Of a DNA stretch of 60,277 bases, positions 10,884-20,722 are shown one piece after another. The notes below the pieces were generated by a model that was given only the letters and a program-made list of their open reading frames with translations, was not told where the DNA came from and did no database searches. The translations under genes were made by a program, and so were the position numbers. Positions within the stretch are counted from its first letter, which is position 1. Every line of letters starts with the position of its first letter. This stretch comes from a virus: positions 1 through 60,277 of IMG/VR virus record IMGVR_UViG_3300025128_008224; one strand, given 5' to 3'.

Positions 10884-13800
10884 TTAATTATCTGCCGCGT
10901 ATTCAACTAAGTTGTTAATATATTGCGCAAGATCGCCGTGGGCCTTTTCAAGGAACTCAACATATGCCGCTTTTGCATCTTTGGGGAGGTCTTCGCCAAT
11001 GTCGGTAGTGAGGGCATGCATATAAAGCCAGTCTTTGAATTCCTGCATTGCGGAATTGTGGTTGGTGCCATCGTCGACGTATATTCCGATTGCGTCGAAT
11101 CCGGGGGGGCTTTTCAGATATGCTTCCATCGTGACGCTGGCGAAGTATAGGCTTGTGGCCCAAGATGGTGTCCATACGGGCATCCCAAACATCGCGGATC
11201 CCACGTAACGGCCTGGGCCTGGAGTGAACCCGGCCGGGGAATTGGTAACGAGCCACGGGGCGTCGGCGAAGGGATCGCTGGTATCAAGGGGGGCCCAAAG
11301 GTCTGGCGAATTCGAAGGGGCGGAGGTGCCACCCTCTGCTTCGAAGAACCACTTGGCCCAGTCTTTGTACGTTGAGGAGTTGTACCCCAACTGCACTGCT
11401 CTCATTTTTGCAGCTAGCTTGAGGTTTTGCCCTGACTCAGTTGGATGATTAACAAAGTCCATTACCATGGCTCCGTTTTCTTTGAAGTTCATTGACTGTG
11501 GGGCCTTTTGCACCTGGCCCTGGGTGATGCCATCATTGGCCATGGCGGCCGAGTTCCAGACCCAGAATTTATGGCCGCCATAAACAGCCTTACAGGTGTT
11601 TGACAAGCTTTCGACAAGGGCCGTGTCCCAGTTGCTAGTTTGTAAGGTGCCGAATACATCGTTGCTAGCTAGCATAGTCTGGTAGATGTCGTCTGCACTG
11701 TAACCCTCGCCTAGATCAAGATAGGTCTTGAATTCATCTCTTGCCTTCTCTGCAGAGGGGGCGTTGTAAATCAAGTGGGCCGAATCGTGAAGAAGATCTG
11801 TGCAACCTTTCTGTAGTGCCTTGGTCGTGAGCGCGGAGACAATCGTTACAAGCTGATCGTACGCTGTGGCTGTTCCGGAGCCATATGGAATCTCCTCTAG
11901 AGCCTCTTTGCCATCTTTGGCCGTGGCATTGTAAAAGGCCAGGAGCAGGAGGATCTCTTCACACCCATATTCTTCGGGGGGCCACGGGGCGCCATCTTTT
12001 TCAATCAAAAAGTCCGTTCCATCTGAATTTGCCGCGGTGCCGTCTCCGGTTAGCCATGGAAGGGCAGGGTCAATTCCATATTTGAACGTTGCATTAAATG
12101 GGTCCTCTTCGATATCAGCAAGAACCGAAGCTATGTCCAACTCGGATGGGCTCGAACCCCCCACTTCCTCGGGGAGTGCAAGAAGGTCGCTTGCGGCCGT
12201 GCCCCCAACTACGTTGTCAGGATTATCTTCACAAGCCTCGCTGCTCTTCTTGTCACTGTCGAACATTTTCTCCATGTCGTCATACCAAGAGAAGTCTAGG
12301 AAAACCAAAACCCAGCCCATTGGGGTATACGGGAACGCATATGGGTGCTTGCCGAACGGTGTGAAGTTGAAATCGCTTCCGTTATCCTTATACTTCTTGT
12401 AACCCGGATCTATCAGTGCGACGATACCTGCAATCATCTTAAGTGGCGTTGAATAGAAAAGTGCCATGAGATTGAAAGGAAAGCCACTCAGCGCTGTCGC
12501 TGGGAATGGCGGAACTCCTTGTGCGCATGCTGTTTCGTAAGGATCCTCTGCTGTAAAATCTGCGTTGTCTCGCAAAGCTGTAAAGAATAACATAACTAGC
12601 GCCTCTTTCGTTGCATCAAACAACGTGCCGAGCGCTGGAATATTATTCATTGACGTCGATGTGTATAACGACAACAGGGAGGCAACCCTGTTGGCATTGA
12701 ATATGGCGTTTTGTGGATCCTGGCCAACCAGCTTCATGTACCTTGGGTCCAGTCTCATGAGCTTCTTTAGTCCATTGGGGCCATCGGGGCCGGTACCGGA
12801 CGACCATGAAGGTGTGTTGCTCATAGACCAGGCTGGAAAGTTGTCCCGAGCTTGTTCAATAGTCATGCTGGGGAGCAGATCTGCCTCTTTCTCAACATCT
12901 ATCAAGGGCAAGACATAATAAGTTCTTTTCAAGGTTTCTTTCTCGCCGATTTGAACCATCGTCGGGTTGTTCGGATTGGCAGTCGCGCCGAGGACCACTT
13001 GCCGCTCTGTAAGTTTGTATGCCTTGCTAAGGAAGGCGGCTCTTTCTGCTGAATCGCGAGTTGCCGAATTGGCTCCCTGGATATCCAAATCCGCAGGGGT
13101 GAGTGCAGAAAGCCCGGGGTCGCCGGTTAAAAGAGCGTCCAGATTCTTTTGCGCCTGTTCAAAGGCGGGAGATGCCGTATTTTCCAAAGAAGGCAATACA
13201 TACGAAAGCCTGTATCCAAATTTTATTGGTCCGAAGCCCAGAGCGCTGAATTCCATGTTTGGTGGAAATGATCCGTTTTCCAAAATCTTTCCTAGGAACT
13301 CTTCCATTCTTTCTCTGACCTTGTAGTCATTGCATTTTCCCACAAGAGAAGCTTTCCCCCAGCCGACGAGTGGATATTCTTCACCGAGAACAACAGAGGA
13401 CTCATTGTCATCATCGAACCCAAAGAGGGCTCCGGCGTTCACAGGAATCAGCGCTGCAGGCTCGGGGGCCCACTTTTCTGTATCTCCATAGATGGATGAG
13501 TTAACCAATTTTCCATTTTCTTCGCCGTCAACACCTTCTGGGTCGATGTAGATATATTTCTCCAATATAAAGCCGCCATGGTTGGCACGCTCCATTTCCA
13601 AGTAACCGAGATCGTTGTCATTTTCAAGTGCTTCGGGATCGGTAAAGTACTGGCGTCCAAGTTCTGTTAGTCTGTTGTTAAAGGTTCCGCCGGCTTCCTT
13701 GTCCAAAGCATAGGGTTGGTAAAACCGGTTTTCTGTTATGTATGTTCCACCGGTATCGACGTCTCCATCCACAATTCGGGCTATTTGAACGACCGGGATA

Positions 13801-16800
13801 GCATTCATGAAATCTTTTTCAATATTGTTTTGGGAAAAGGTGTAGCCCCCCAGAGATGTGCTAATCACTTCCTTCAAAGTGTCCGACATTGAAGGGATCT
13901 GTTCAGCCATCAAGTAGGCCAGCTTCTGCTTTTCTGTCTTAACAACTATCGGCTCTTTTGTAAGCGGATGAAGAAGGGGCTGGCCTTTTGGGATGGTGGC
14001 CTCCAGGTCCTTGAACATTCGATTAACTTCATCCAAGAACAGTCTTAAAAACTGAGGATATTTGGAATTCCATCTAGTCTGATTGTAAAAATCTTTGATG
14101 ATTGCGTTGGCGAAATATTTTAGCACCACATTGTTCTTGAACACCTCATCCATGGGGTATTTTGCCAGCATGAACACGTTTCTCAAAGCATATTCACAAG
14201 CGATAGTGCGAAAGAAACACCTAATGACTCCGTTAATAAGCGCTCTTTTAACTGGGGGCACTCCCGAGGAATCTGGAATGCATGCCATTTTTTCATAATC
14301 TTCCATGCTCTGTTCGATGATCTTATCGATGCCAAGAAGGCTTCTAGGGGCGCTAGCTTTTGGATTGCAAACCTGTTCTGCTGATATGTTTGGTACCAGG
14401 GCTTTGTCGAGCTTTCGAAGAGTTGGGGAGTGAAAGAAGCTCTTTTTATAGCCGGCGCCGGTCTCACCATAACTCATATTGTCAAGCTCATCAAAGGTGA
14501 TATATTTCAAATGATCTGTGTTTACATCCTCTGAGAAGTCGTATTGAATTTCATCATTCGCGGTAGTTCCTTCTGGGATGTAATTCGCAGCGGAGAGCAG
14601 CATTGAGGCTGGCTTTGTGCTCTTGCCTCCCGCGGTTTCGTCGGCGGTCCACAGGTGGTAACCGTAATTCTCTGAATATCCTCTTTGGGTAATCCTTGCG
14701 GCGAACTCTCTTATTAGCTTTTCGTGTGCTAAATTGAATAGAGTGCCGGCGAAGAACGTTTTGAGTTCTTCCTGCCAGAAAGGGTTTGTTATATCTGGTG
14801 CGTTAATGTCCTCCTGCCATGCCGATATAGCCAGTTCTGCGAACCTTTCGGCTTGGTGCGAATCGTAATATGACTCCCCAGGAGTGTTTTGAGCCGAAGC
14901 ATTGTTGACGAATTCGCCAAGATCCTCTACAAAATCAGAATATACATCGCCAGATGGCAAAGTTATGTGGCCGGTCATCAAACTATTGTTGCCATCTCCG
15001 GCATCTATGTAAACCAACTTATTGGCATCTGTAACATATATTATGTATGGATCTCCAGAGGATCCTTCTTTCAACTTGTTTCTAGGTAGAATGTAGTTGA
15101 TTTTGGGCGCGCCGCCATATCCAGGATACAATAGTACAAAATGACTGGCTGGGTTGGTAGCTGTCACGCCTGCAGCCTGCAATAAGTCTGAAATTGCAGG
15201 AATCTTTGAGGAGGCTACATTCGGCATCCATTTAAAATTCCCAGGATCCATCAGGGCCAATCTCAAAGCTTTCGCTGCTCCGGCTTGCTGGGCTTCGAGG
15301 GATCCCTGGACACCGCTCAGGTCATCGCCTGCGTCTTCATTTGGTGCCGCCTTAAGCACCCTGTTCATCGCCTTGTCGCCCGGCATTGCAGTGTTTTGTA
15401 CAGCACCCTGTATACTCGACAAGCTGTTAATAGCTGGTACAAATTGTTTAATGTCTGTGTTGAAGCACATGATGACATTTGTAAAAGCCTGCTCCATCAC
15501 CTTTCTATGCATGTGAGAATATACAGGGATGTCCGACATCTTAAGTTGAGGAATGGATGGTGTCTTTCTAGAGGCCATTTCTTCTGGTGTCGTGCCTACC
15601 GGCGCGATGCCACAGATAGGAGAAGGCATCTTCGTGTTTGCATCGGAGGCCAGCAGATCAGCCAACTGATTAAGCGTGTTGATTCTGTCTTCTTTTGCTC
15701 GATCAAGTTGCGCCTGCAAATCCTCTTCAAATCTTTCGGGTGGACAAAGCTCGCTGAACGGGGTTGCATCACAGGGTTTGGCTGCGACTGCTTCGCAAAT
15801 ATCAAGGGGAATAAGTTTGCCAAGCGTCTTAAACAAGTCACTAATATCCGATGGAGATGAGAAGCAGTCAGACAACTGCGGGTATTTGGTGTCAACAATG
15901 CGTTTAAGCATGGGGAGAAGCTCGGGAAAATCTTTTCTTGCATCTCCGCGGAGGAGAGCGCACAACTCTCTATTGGTCAGCACCAGCGAAAGGTCGTCCA
16001 TCAGCCTTCTCATCAAATCAGAGAATTCTGCTTGCGTAAGATTTCCACAGCTATCTTCTAAAATGCTCGGAGCTAAAGGACTTGAGTTAATCAAGTCGTT
16101 TAGATCAAAGTTTCCGAAGTCTTCGGCTGCCTCCTTATCTCCCATACAACGTTTGAGAAGCTCTTTAAAGATGAACTTTACAAGTTGTGAAAGAAGTATT
16201 CCGATGGCGTCTTTTAGCGTCTTGTAAAGCAGAGACTTCACTGCTGCAAGAAGATCTATTGTTGGCAACTTGGGCCACTCAAATGTGTATTCTTCCGGAA
16301 GTCTCTTTATGCCATCGGGAATGAATGCCTCAACGAGGCCTTCTCGCGCATTGATAACATCGTCCAATGTTTTCAGCAGATCTGCAGAAGTTCCAATTAG
16401 GTCTCGGCAAATCAAAGTTTCGCCATTTTTGATGGCCCATAAGATTTTGTCTTTGACCAATCCAACATATGAGCCGGGGCCGGCCAATGGAGCAGTGCCT
16501 AGGATCTGGGCTGTCTTGGCATAATCACTCCCATAAGAAAAATGATCGACGTTCAGCTCTTGCAATTGCGTCAAAGAAGTGTTCCGGGCTTCGGACTTCG
16601 TGCACAGGTCTACCAAGTTGGCTTTCGTTGGATTAACTTTATAATATGTTTGAGCTTGCTTGAGAGCCTTTTCTTTGGCCATCAAATCAAATTTTGCTTC
16701 TTTTGCTTCTATACTCAAGTCTATGTTTGTATCAAGAGCGGCATTGGATTCTGCGCTAATGTAGTCTATGTATGCCAAAAGAGGAACCCAAGTTTCCTGG

Positions 16801-19661
16801 TCTTCGCCAGGCATGTTGGATTTTGCCGGAGGCGGTTTCTTCTGGTATGCTGGGGAAGATGCTAGCAAAGTCTGTGCTTCGGATTCTGATAGGCCCAGTT
16901 GCGTGGCTGGTAAGAAGATACTATCAGCATATTTCATTATTATGTCAGAGATCTTATCTAAACCCTGTGGGTCGTCTAATAACTTTTCGAAAGCTGTGCG
17001 ACAAAGAGATTCCATGATCTCGTTCAGGGACATGTCGATGCTCAGGCAGCGTGCGATTTCAAGAGCCACAGTCTTGGGGTCTGCCCTCACAAGGAACTCT
17101 CTGTAAAGTTGGCTGATTCCCAAGATGTCGATCTTTTCCAACTTCGGGGGCAGTTGTCGCATGAACACATCACCAATGAAGTCCTGGCCTCGCATATCCT
17201 TGTATTGCATCATGATATCTGCAGTATCTCTTAGGATTGTGGACTCTTGCTTTTGTTTTTTTGTCATCGCGCCGGAAGGTTTATCTTGTGATTTGCCAGC
17301 TTTGGCTTTTTGTTCAACCTTCTTTGCAGACTCTTTTGACTTGTGTTGTTCGACAAACTTATCATATGAAGATTTCTCTGCTTTTGCCTGAGCCTTGTCT
17401 GCGTAGTGAGATTCAGGAGTAGTCGTCGCAGGGGGGACAGGGTAAAAATAGGGCACCGGGAAGGTGTAGGCGGCGGCCCATTCCAACCAAGAGTCGTTGG
17501 CAACTGCTGGCTCGCTCTTCAGCATGTTTGGAATGTGAAACAAAAATGAATTGGTAGTCGGACTATCAAAATATAATTCTTTGTAACACTCAAATCCAAT
17601 ATACAAGACTTTTGCACCCTCGCACACAGCGATGCTTTTAGAGGACTCTGCCGTTGCATTCTTAAGTTTCTCGTGTGAGTCTTTGCTTACTATGACTGCA
17701 TGAGTTAGCTTGTATTCATTCGTGAATCCAAGTTCAATGATGTAGTCCTTTGTATTGGTGCCAGTAGAAAATATGTCTGCCCCATATCCGTTTGCTTTGA
17801 CCAACATCTTAAGACCGTCAAATGTATCAACAACCCCCTCGTATTCAGCGCGATAATTTACTGGTCGTGATGCGATTGAGCCGGGAGGTGCCCACAGGGC
17901 TGTGAAGTTCTTTGAATTCTCGGCATCAGTTTGCTGGAATTCGAAGGGCACAAGCGCAAGATCGACTTGCTCCTGGAAATCCTTTGCCTCAAAAACCAAA
18001 ATCTTTGTGGCTGTAGTTTCAACACCTCCTTCTTCATTAACATAAATGTCGCACGGCGTCGTGTTGTCTACGGTAGAGGCATTCGGAAGAGAATCAAATA
18101 TCCTAGCTGGGACGCGGACGAGGACAAGCAGGTTGCCGCCCTCTCCCACTCCGTCTTCGGTCTCAACAGAAGGTCGGGGTTCTTGATACCAAGAACACCA
18201 CTTCAAGTTGCCCATGGAGATCGGGCCTTTGCCCACAGCGATAGATTGTTTAGAATCGTTGCTGGCTACCTTGACATTTTCCCATATTAAGGTCTTACCA
18301 TCAACACTTGGCTGAATTGCTATAAGTTTATGGCTAATCAGATATGAAGCTATGAGTTTCCTCTTTTCGTTCTTTGTTAACGTGCCGGCGTTGATCAAAA
18401 TATCTTTTAATGTCTTGTCTGTATAGCTCTTGTTATAATACTTCAACAAGTTGGCTACGCCGTCAACAGTAGCCTCCATTATTTGAGCTTCCAGAGACAC
18501 TTCACCAGCGGCAGGATTTAAAGGCGCCGCCTTGCTCCATTTTGTTCGAACGGTGGTCCAATATTCTGGGCCCGAATTGAAGCTGTTGTTTGCATATCCC
18601 AAACACGCCTTTCGGGTTCGCCAATCTTCAAAAGGTGTGACCTGGGGCGTGGTGTCGGATGTTACATCCGGGGCTGGAGCCCAACTAATAGAGTCGGCGA
18701 AGATGGGCGCCTTGAGGTTGGCCGCGGCGAGGCCTGCGTTGGCCTTGCTGTCAGCTTGATTTGCTGTTGCGTATTTTTCCTCAATAGGAGTTATGCTGTC
18801 TGCCGGGACGAGCCACCCGGGGAAGTTTGCATCGAAAGGGTTGATTGTTTTCGAATGAAGGGTAGCTTTTGTCGCGATTGCGTTCATTCCCGGGATTTCA
18901 ACTATATCGACATAACTGTATTTTTTAGAAAGGGCTATATCTGATTCGTGGCTTACGACCCAATAGTCAGCGCGGAGGAGTTTAAACGTTGTACCGGGTG
19001 GTAAAGGTTCATCGATTTTTGCCTTGTCCAATATACCAGCAAGGGCCGTGGGGGGGCCGGAAAACACTTGTGGCATTCGCGAAGGGTCATATAAAGTTAT
19101 GTTTGGGTGAGTTGCTGTACCCTTGTGCACATGTGTGCCAATTAAAATTTCTTCTCCAAGCTGCTGAGTGGCTGCGATTGTTTCCGAAGTTTCTGGTATC
19201 AAACCAATTTCTGCCATGACTGCTCGGAAGGCATCGATATCAACCATGAAATTGGCTTGAAACTTTGTTTTGTATACTTTTGTTGAAGTCACTTCGCCGG
19301 CGATGTTGGAGGTGTCCACGGTGGTGTAAAAATGCAAATAATCGTAACCCCAATCGCTGTTTCCAGTGCCTTCAGGGGTACAAGACCCAAACTCTTCTCT
19401 TTTGACAATAAGCTTTACTTGGTACTCCGGCTGCAAAAATGCGGGGGTTCCATCGGTGTGCAACTGCATGAACGACTTAGGTATTTCATCCCCCTGCATA
19501 ACAGCCGGATCTTTAACAAGTGTGCTGATGGCGACACCCCAGGCGGAGGCGAACGCCTCTTGTCTGTACGGCTGGAGATCATTTCCTTCGGGTTGATTAT
19601 CGGCAGGGTAGTATTTTTTTGAGTGCCCGGTGATTTCTTGTTGCCAAATGTTGTCAGCCAT
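10884..19661 (-). CDS. Giant (2925-residue) baseplate/tail structural protein of unknown fold
   Basis: A single uninterrupted frame encodes 2925 residues between a spike-region gene and gp25. I recognise no named domain across its length. Seen: an N-terminal region rich in beta segments (residues 1-250); a Lys/Ala/Glu-rich coiled stretch with KAQAKAEKSSYDKFVEQ and EQKAKAGKSQDK near residue 750; long helical segments around 1000-1200 (SLLYKTLKDAIGILLSQL and KFIFKELLKRC); and many Cys, Pro and Trp residues spread through the C-terminal half. It begins 8 bases after its upstream neighbour's stop. Position argues for a baseplate hub, wedge or tail-associated protein; a tape measure is less likely because there is no sustained helical repeat. 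Local GC looks higher around 11-12 kb. Confidence 0.85.
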   Translation of the reverse strand: MADNIWQQEITGHSKKYYPADNQPEGNDLQPYRQEAFASAWGVAISTLVKDPAVMQGDEIPKSFMQLHTDGTPAFLQPEYQVKLIVKREEFGSCTPEGTGNSDWGYDYLHFYTTVDTSNIAGEVTSTKVYKTKFQANFMVDIDAFRAVMAEIGLIPETSETIAATQQLGEEILIGTHVHKGTATHPNITLYDPSRMPQVFSGPPTALAGILDKAKIDEPLPPGTTFKLLRADYWVVSHESDIALSKKYSYVDIVEIPGMNAIATKATLHSKTINPFDANFPGWLVPADSITPIEEKYATANQADSKANAGLAAANLKAPIFADSISWAPAPDVTSDTTPQVTPFEDWRTRKACLGYANNSFNSGPEYWTTVRTKWSKAAPLNPAAGEVSLEAQIMEATVDGVANLLKYYNKSYTDKTLKDILINAGTLTKNEKRKLIASYLISHKLIAIQPSVDGKTLIWENVKVASNDSKQSIAVGKGPISMGNLKWCSWYQEPRPSVETEDGVGEGGNLLVLVRVPARIFDSLPNASTVDNTTPCDIYVNEEGGVETTATKILVFEAKDFQEQVDLALVPFEFQQTDAENSKNFTALWAPPGSIASRPVNYRAEYEGVVDTFDGLKMLVKANGYGADIFSTGTNTKDYIIELGFTNEYKLTHAVIVSKDSHEKLKNATAESSKSIAVCEGAKVLYIGFECYKELYFDSPTTNSFLFHIPNMLKSEPAVANDSWLEWAAAYTFPVPYFYPVPPATTTPESHYADKAQAKAEKSSYDKFVEQHKSKESAKKVEQKAKAGKSQDKPSGAMTKKQKQESTILRDTADIMMQYKDMRGQDFIGDVFMRQLPPKLEKIDILGISQLYREFLVRADPKTVALEIARCLSIDMSLNEIMESLCRTAFEKLLDDPQGLDKISDIIMKYADSIFLPATQLGLSESEAQTLLASSPAYQKKPPPAKSNMPGEDQETWVPLLAYIDYISAESNAALDTNIDLSIEAKEAKFDLMAKEKALKQAQTYYKVNPTKANLVDLCTKSEARNTSLTQLQELNVDHFSYGSDYAKTAQILGTAPLAGPGSYVGLVKDKILWAIKNGETLICRDLIGTSADLLKTLDDVINAREGLVEAFIPDGIKRLPEEYTFEWPKLPTIDLLAAVKSLLYKTLKDAIGILLSQLVKFIFKELLKRCMGDKEAAEDFGNFDLNDLINSSPLAPSILEDSCGNLTQAEFSDLMRRLMDDLSLVLTNRELCALLRGDARKDFPELLPMLKRIVDTKYPQLSDCFSSPSDISDLFKTLGKLIPLDICEAVAAKPCDATPFSELCPPERFEEDLQAQLDRAKEDRINTLNQLADLLASDANTKMPSPICGIAPVGTTPEEMASRKTPSIPQLKMSDIPVYSHMHRKVMEQAFTNVIMCFNTDIKQFVPAINSLSSIQGAVQNTAMPGDKAMNRVLKAAPNEDAGDDLSGVQGSLEAQQAGAAKALRLALMDPGNFKWMPNVASSKIPAISDLLQAAGVTATNPASHFVLLYPGYGGAPKINYILPRNKLKEGSSGDPYIIYVTDANKLVYIDAGDGNNSLMTGHITLPSGDVYSDFVEDLGEFVNNASAQNTPGESYYDSHQAERFAELAISAWQEDINAPDITNPFWQEELKTFFAGTLFNLAHEKLIREFAARITQRGYSENYGYHLWTADETAGGKSTKPASMLLSAANYIPEGTTANDEIQYDFSEDVNTDHLKYITFDELDNMSYGETGAGYKKSFFHSPTLRKLDKALVPNISAEQVCNPKASAPRSLLGIDKIIEQSMEDYEKMACIPDSSGVPPVKRALINGVIRCFFRTIACEYALRNVFMLAKYPMDEVFKNNVVLKYFANAIIKDFYNQTRWNSKYPQFLRLFLDEVNRMFKDLEATIPKGQPLLHPLTKEPIVVKTEKQKLAYLMAEQIPSMSDTLKEVISTSLGGYTFSQNNIEKDFMNAIPVVQIARIVDGDVDTGGTYITENRFYQPYALDKEAGGTFNNRLTELGRQYFTDPEALENDNDLGYLEMERANHGGFILEKYIYIDPEGVDGEENGKLVNSSIYGDTEKWAPEPAALIPVNAGALFGFDDDNESSVVLGEEYPLVGWGKASLVGKCNDYKVRERMEEFLGKILENGSFPPNMEFSALGFGPIKFGYRLSYVLPSLENTASPAFEQAQKNLDALLTGDPGLSALTPADLDIQGANSATRDSAERAAFLSKAYKLTERQVVLGATANPNNPTMVQIGEKETLKRTYYVLPLIDVEKEADLLPSMTIEQARDNFPAWSMSNTPSWSSGTGPDGPNGLKKLMRLDPRYMKLVGQDPQNAIFNANRVASLLSLYTSTSMNNIPALGTLFDATKEALVMLFFTALRDNADFTAEDPYETACAQGVPPFPATALSGFPFNLMALFYSTPLKMIAGIVALIDPGYKKYKDNGSDFNFTPFGKHPYAFPYTPMGWVLVFLDFSWYDDMEKMFDSDKKSSEACEDNPDNVVGGTAASDLLALPEEVGGSSPSELDIASVLADIEEDPFNATFKYGIDPALPWLTGDGTAANSDGTDFLIEKDGAPWPPEEYGCEEILLLLAFYNATAKDGKEALEEIPYGSGTATAYDQLVTIVSALTTKALQKGCTDLLHDSAHLIYNAPSAEKARDEFKTYLDLGEGYSADDIYQTMLASNDVFGTLQTSNWDTALVESLSNTCKAVYGGHKFWVWNSAAMANDGITQGQVQKAPQSMNFKENGAMVMDFVNHPTESGQNLKLAAKMRAVQLGYNSSTYKDWAKWFFEAEGGTSAPSNSPDLWAPLDTSDPFADAPWLVTNSPAGFTPGPGRYVGSAMFGMPVWTPSWATSLYFASVTMEAYLKSPPGFDAIGIYVDDGTNHNSAMQEFKDWLYMHALTTDIGEDLPKDAKAAYVEFLEKAHGDLAQYINNLVEYAADN

Positions 19662-19669
19662 TTAAATAC

Positions 19670-20719
19670 CTAGTTAACGTTGTTATATTTGCTGTTGATA
19701 TACTTGGGTCCGTAATCTTCCAAGTAATTACTCTGGAAAGCGCCTAAGTTGTTTTTATTTTTTACCAAATCAGATAAAGTTACAGAAAGATGTTCAAACC
19801 CACAAGCCGTACCAGCCGGGACGACCGTTGGTGATGGCGTAGTGGGAATGCCGAAAAAGGGAGAGTGGTGAAAATGGGCGGTTAGCGCGATGTTTAACTT
19901 CATCTGATTGACCAAAAGCGTGCCAACAATCCCACTCAGTTCATCAACCAGCCCCATCAACTCTTCGAGAGCATGGCGGAGGTTGTGTCCCTTTGGGATA
20001 GGTTGCAGATTGCTTGGGTCGTTGCCTGCCACCAAATCAATACCATGAGGGGTAAAAACATCCATTCCTCCGCGGGAGTTCTTGACCTCTGGTACACCAG
20101 TTACTATTTTAACCCCTCCGGTTCTCGCCATGATTCTAACTGCGTCTGCCTTAAGACCAATTGCAGGCATTGCCTCCATGTTCGGGATCCCGGCTGAAAC
20201 AGAATCGTTTCCCTTTTCGTTGCTTCTTATCTGAAAGTTGTTGTCTATGTCTGTTTTTTGACTGATGTAGATTCTAGCCGGGTCTCTTCCGAAATTAGGC
20301 TCTTGTGTTAATTTTTCGCCATTTTCATCGATCTCTCTTGGCCAGGAATCTTCTGGTCGAAGACCACCTCCGACGACCAAATCAATTGCTGCTGCTTGAG
20401 ATTGCCCCAGAGGGCCGTATCCCAACATCAATCCGGTTTCAGGATTGACGCCGGTGCGGTCGCGAGTTAAAACTATCCTTGCATTGTTTTCGTTTGCAAG
20501 TACTTTATCCCCCTCCATTGGTTCGAAGTGGGGAACGGCTTCGATCTTTTTCTTGCCTCCGGCTCCGGTGAGCAACCTTAGAGTATTGGCGCGTTCATTG
20601 CGGGAAGCGGAGCGCCAATTAGTTAGAAGCTTGATAAGTTCTTTTTGTTTTGTGGCGCTTAAACCAGCGTTTTCAAGGTCACTTTCGACCATTTTTGGAG
20701 TATAATTTCTGCCTACCAT
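19670..20719 (-). CDS. Baseplate/spike-region structural protein
   Basis: This is a 349-residue protein whose start lies 3 bases after the stop of the large spike protein. The N-terminal part is helical with LSATKQKELIKLL. The middle contains a beta-rich segment, AVRIMARTGGVKIVTG, of the kind seen in gp5-like spike or OB/beta-helix proteins, then GGMDVFTPHGIDLVAG. The C-terminal third has a helix with ALEELMGLVDELSGIVG and a His pair (AHFHHSP). No enzyme motif is seen. It probably sits with the spike in the centre of the baseplate, but the exact role is unknown. Confidence 0.8.
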   Translation of the reverse strand: MVGRNYTPKMVESDLENAGLSATKQKELIKLLTNWRSASRNERANTLRLLTGAGGKKKIEAVPHFEPMEGDKVLANENNARIVLTRDRTGVNPETGLMLGYGPLGQSQAAAIDLVVGGGLRPEDSWPREIDENGEKLTQEPNFGRDPARIYISQKTDIDNNFQIRSNEKGNDSVSAGIPNMEAMPAIGLKADAVRIMARTGGVKIVTGVPEVKNSRGGMDVFTPHGIDLVAGNDPSNLQPIPKGHNLRHALEELMGLVDELSGIVGTLLVNQMKLNIALTAHFHHSPFFGIPTTPSPTVVPAGTACGFEHLSVTLSDLVKNKNNLGAFQSNYLEDYGPKYINSKYNNVN

Positions 20720-20722
20720 CTT

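Noticed and set aside
15285-16227. Plus-strand frames of up to 191 codons
   Set aside because: They are antisense shadows of the 2925-residue gene and show no recognisable motif.
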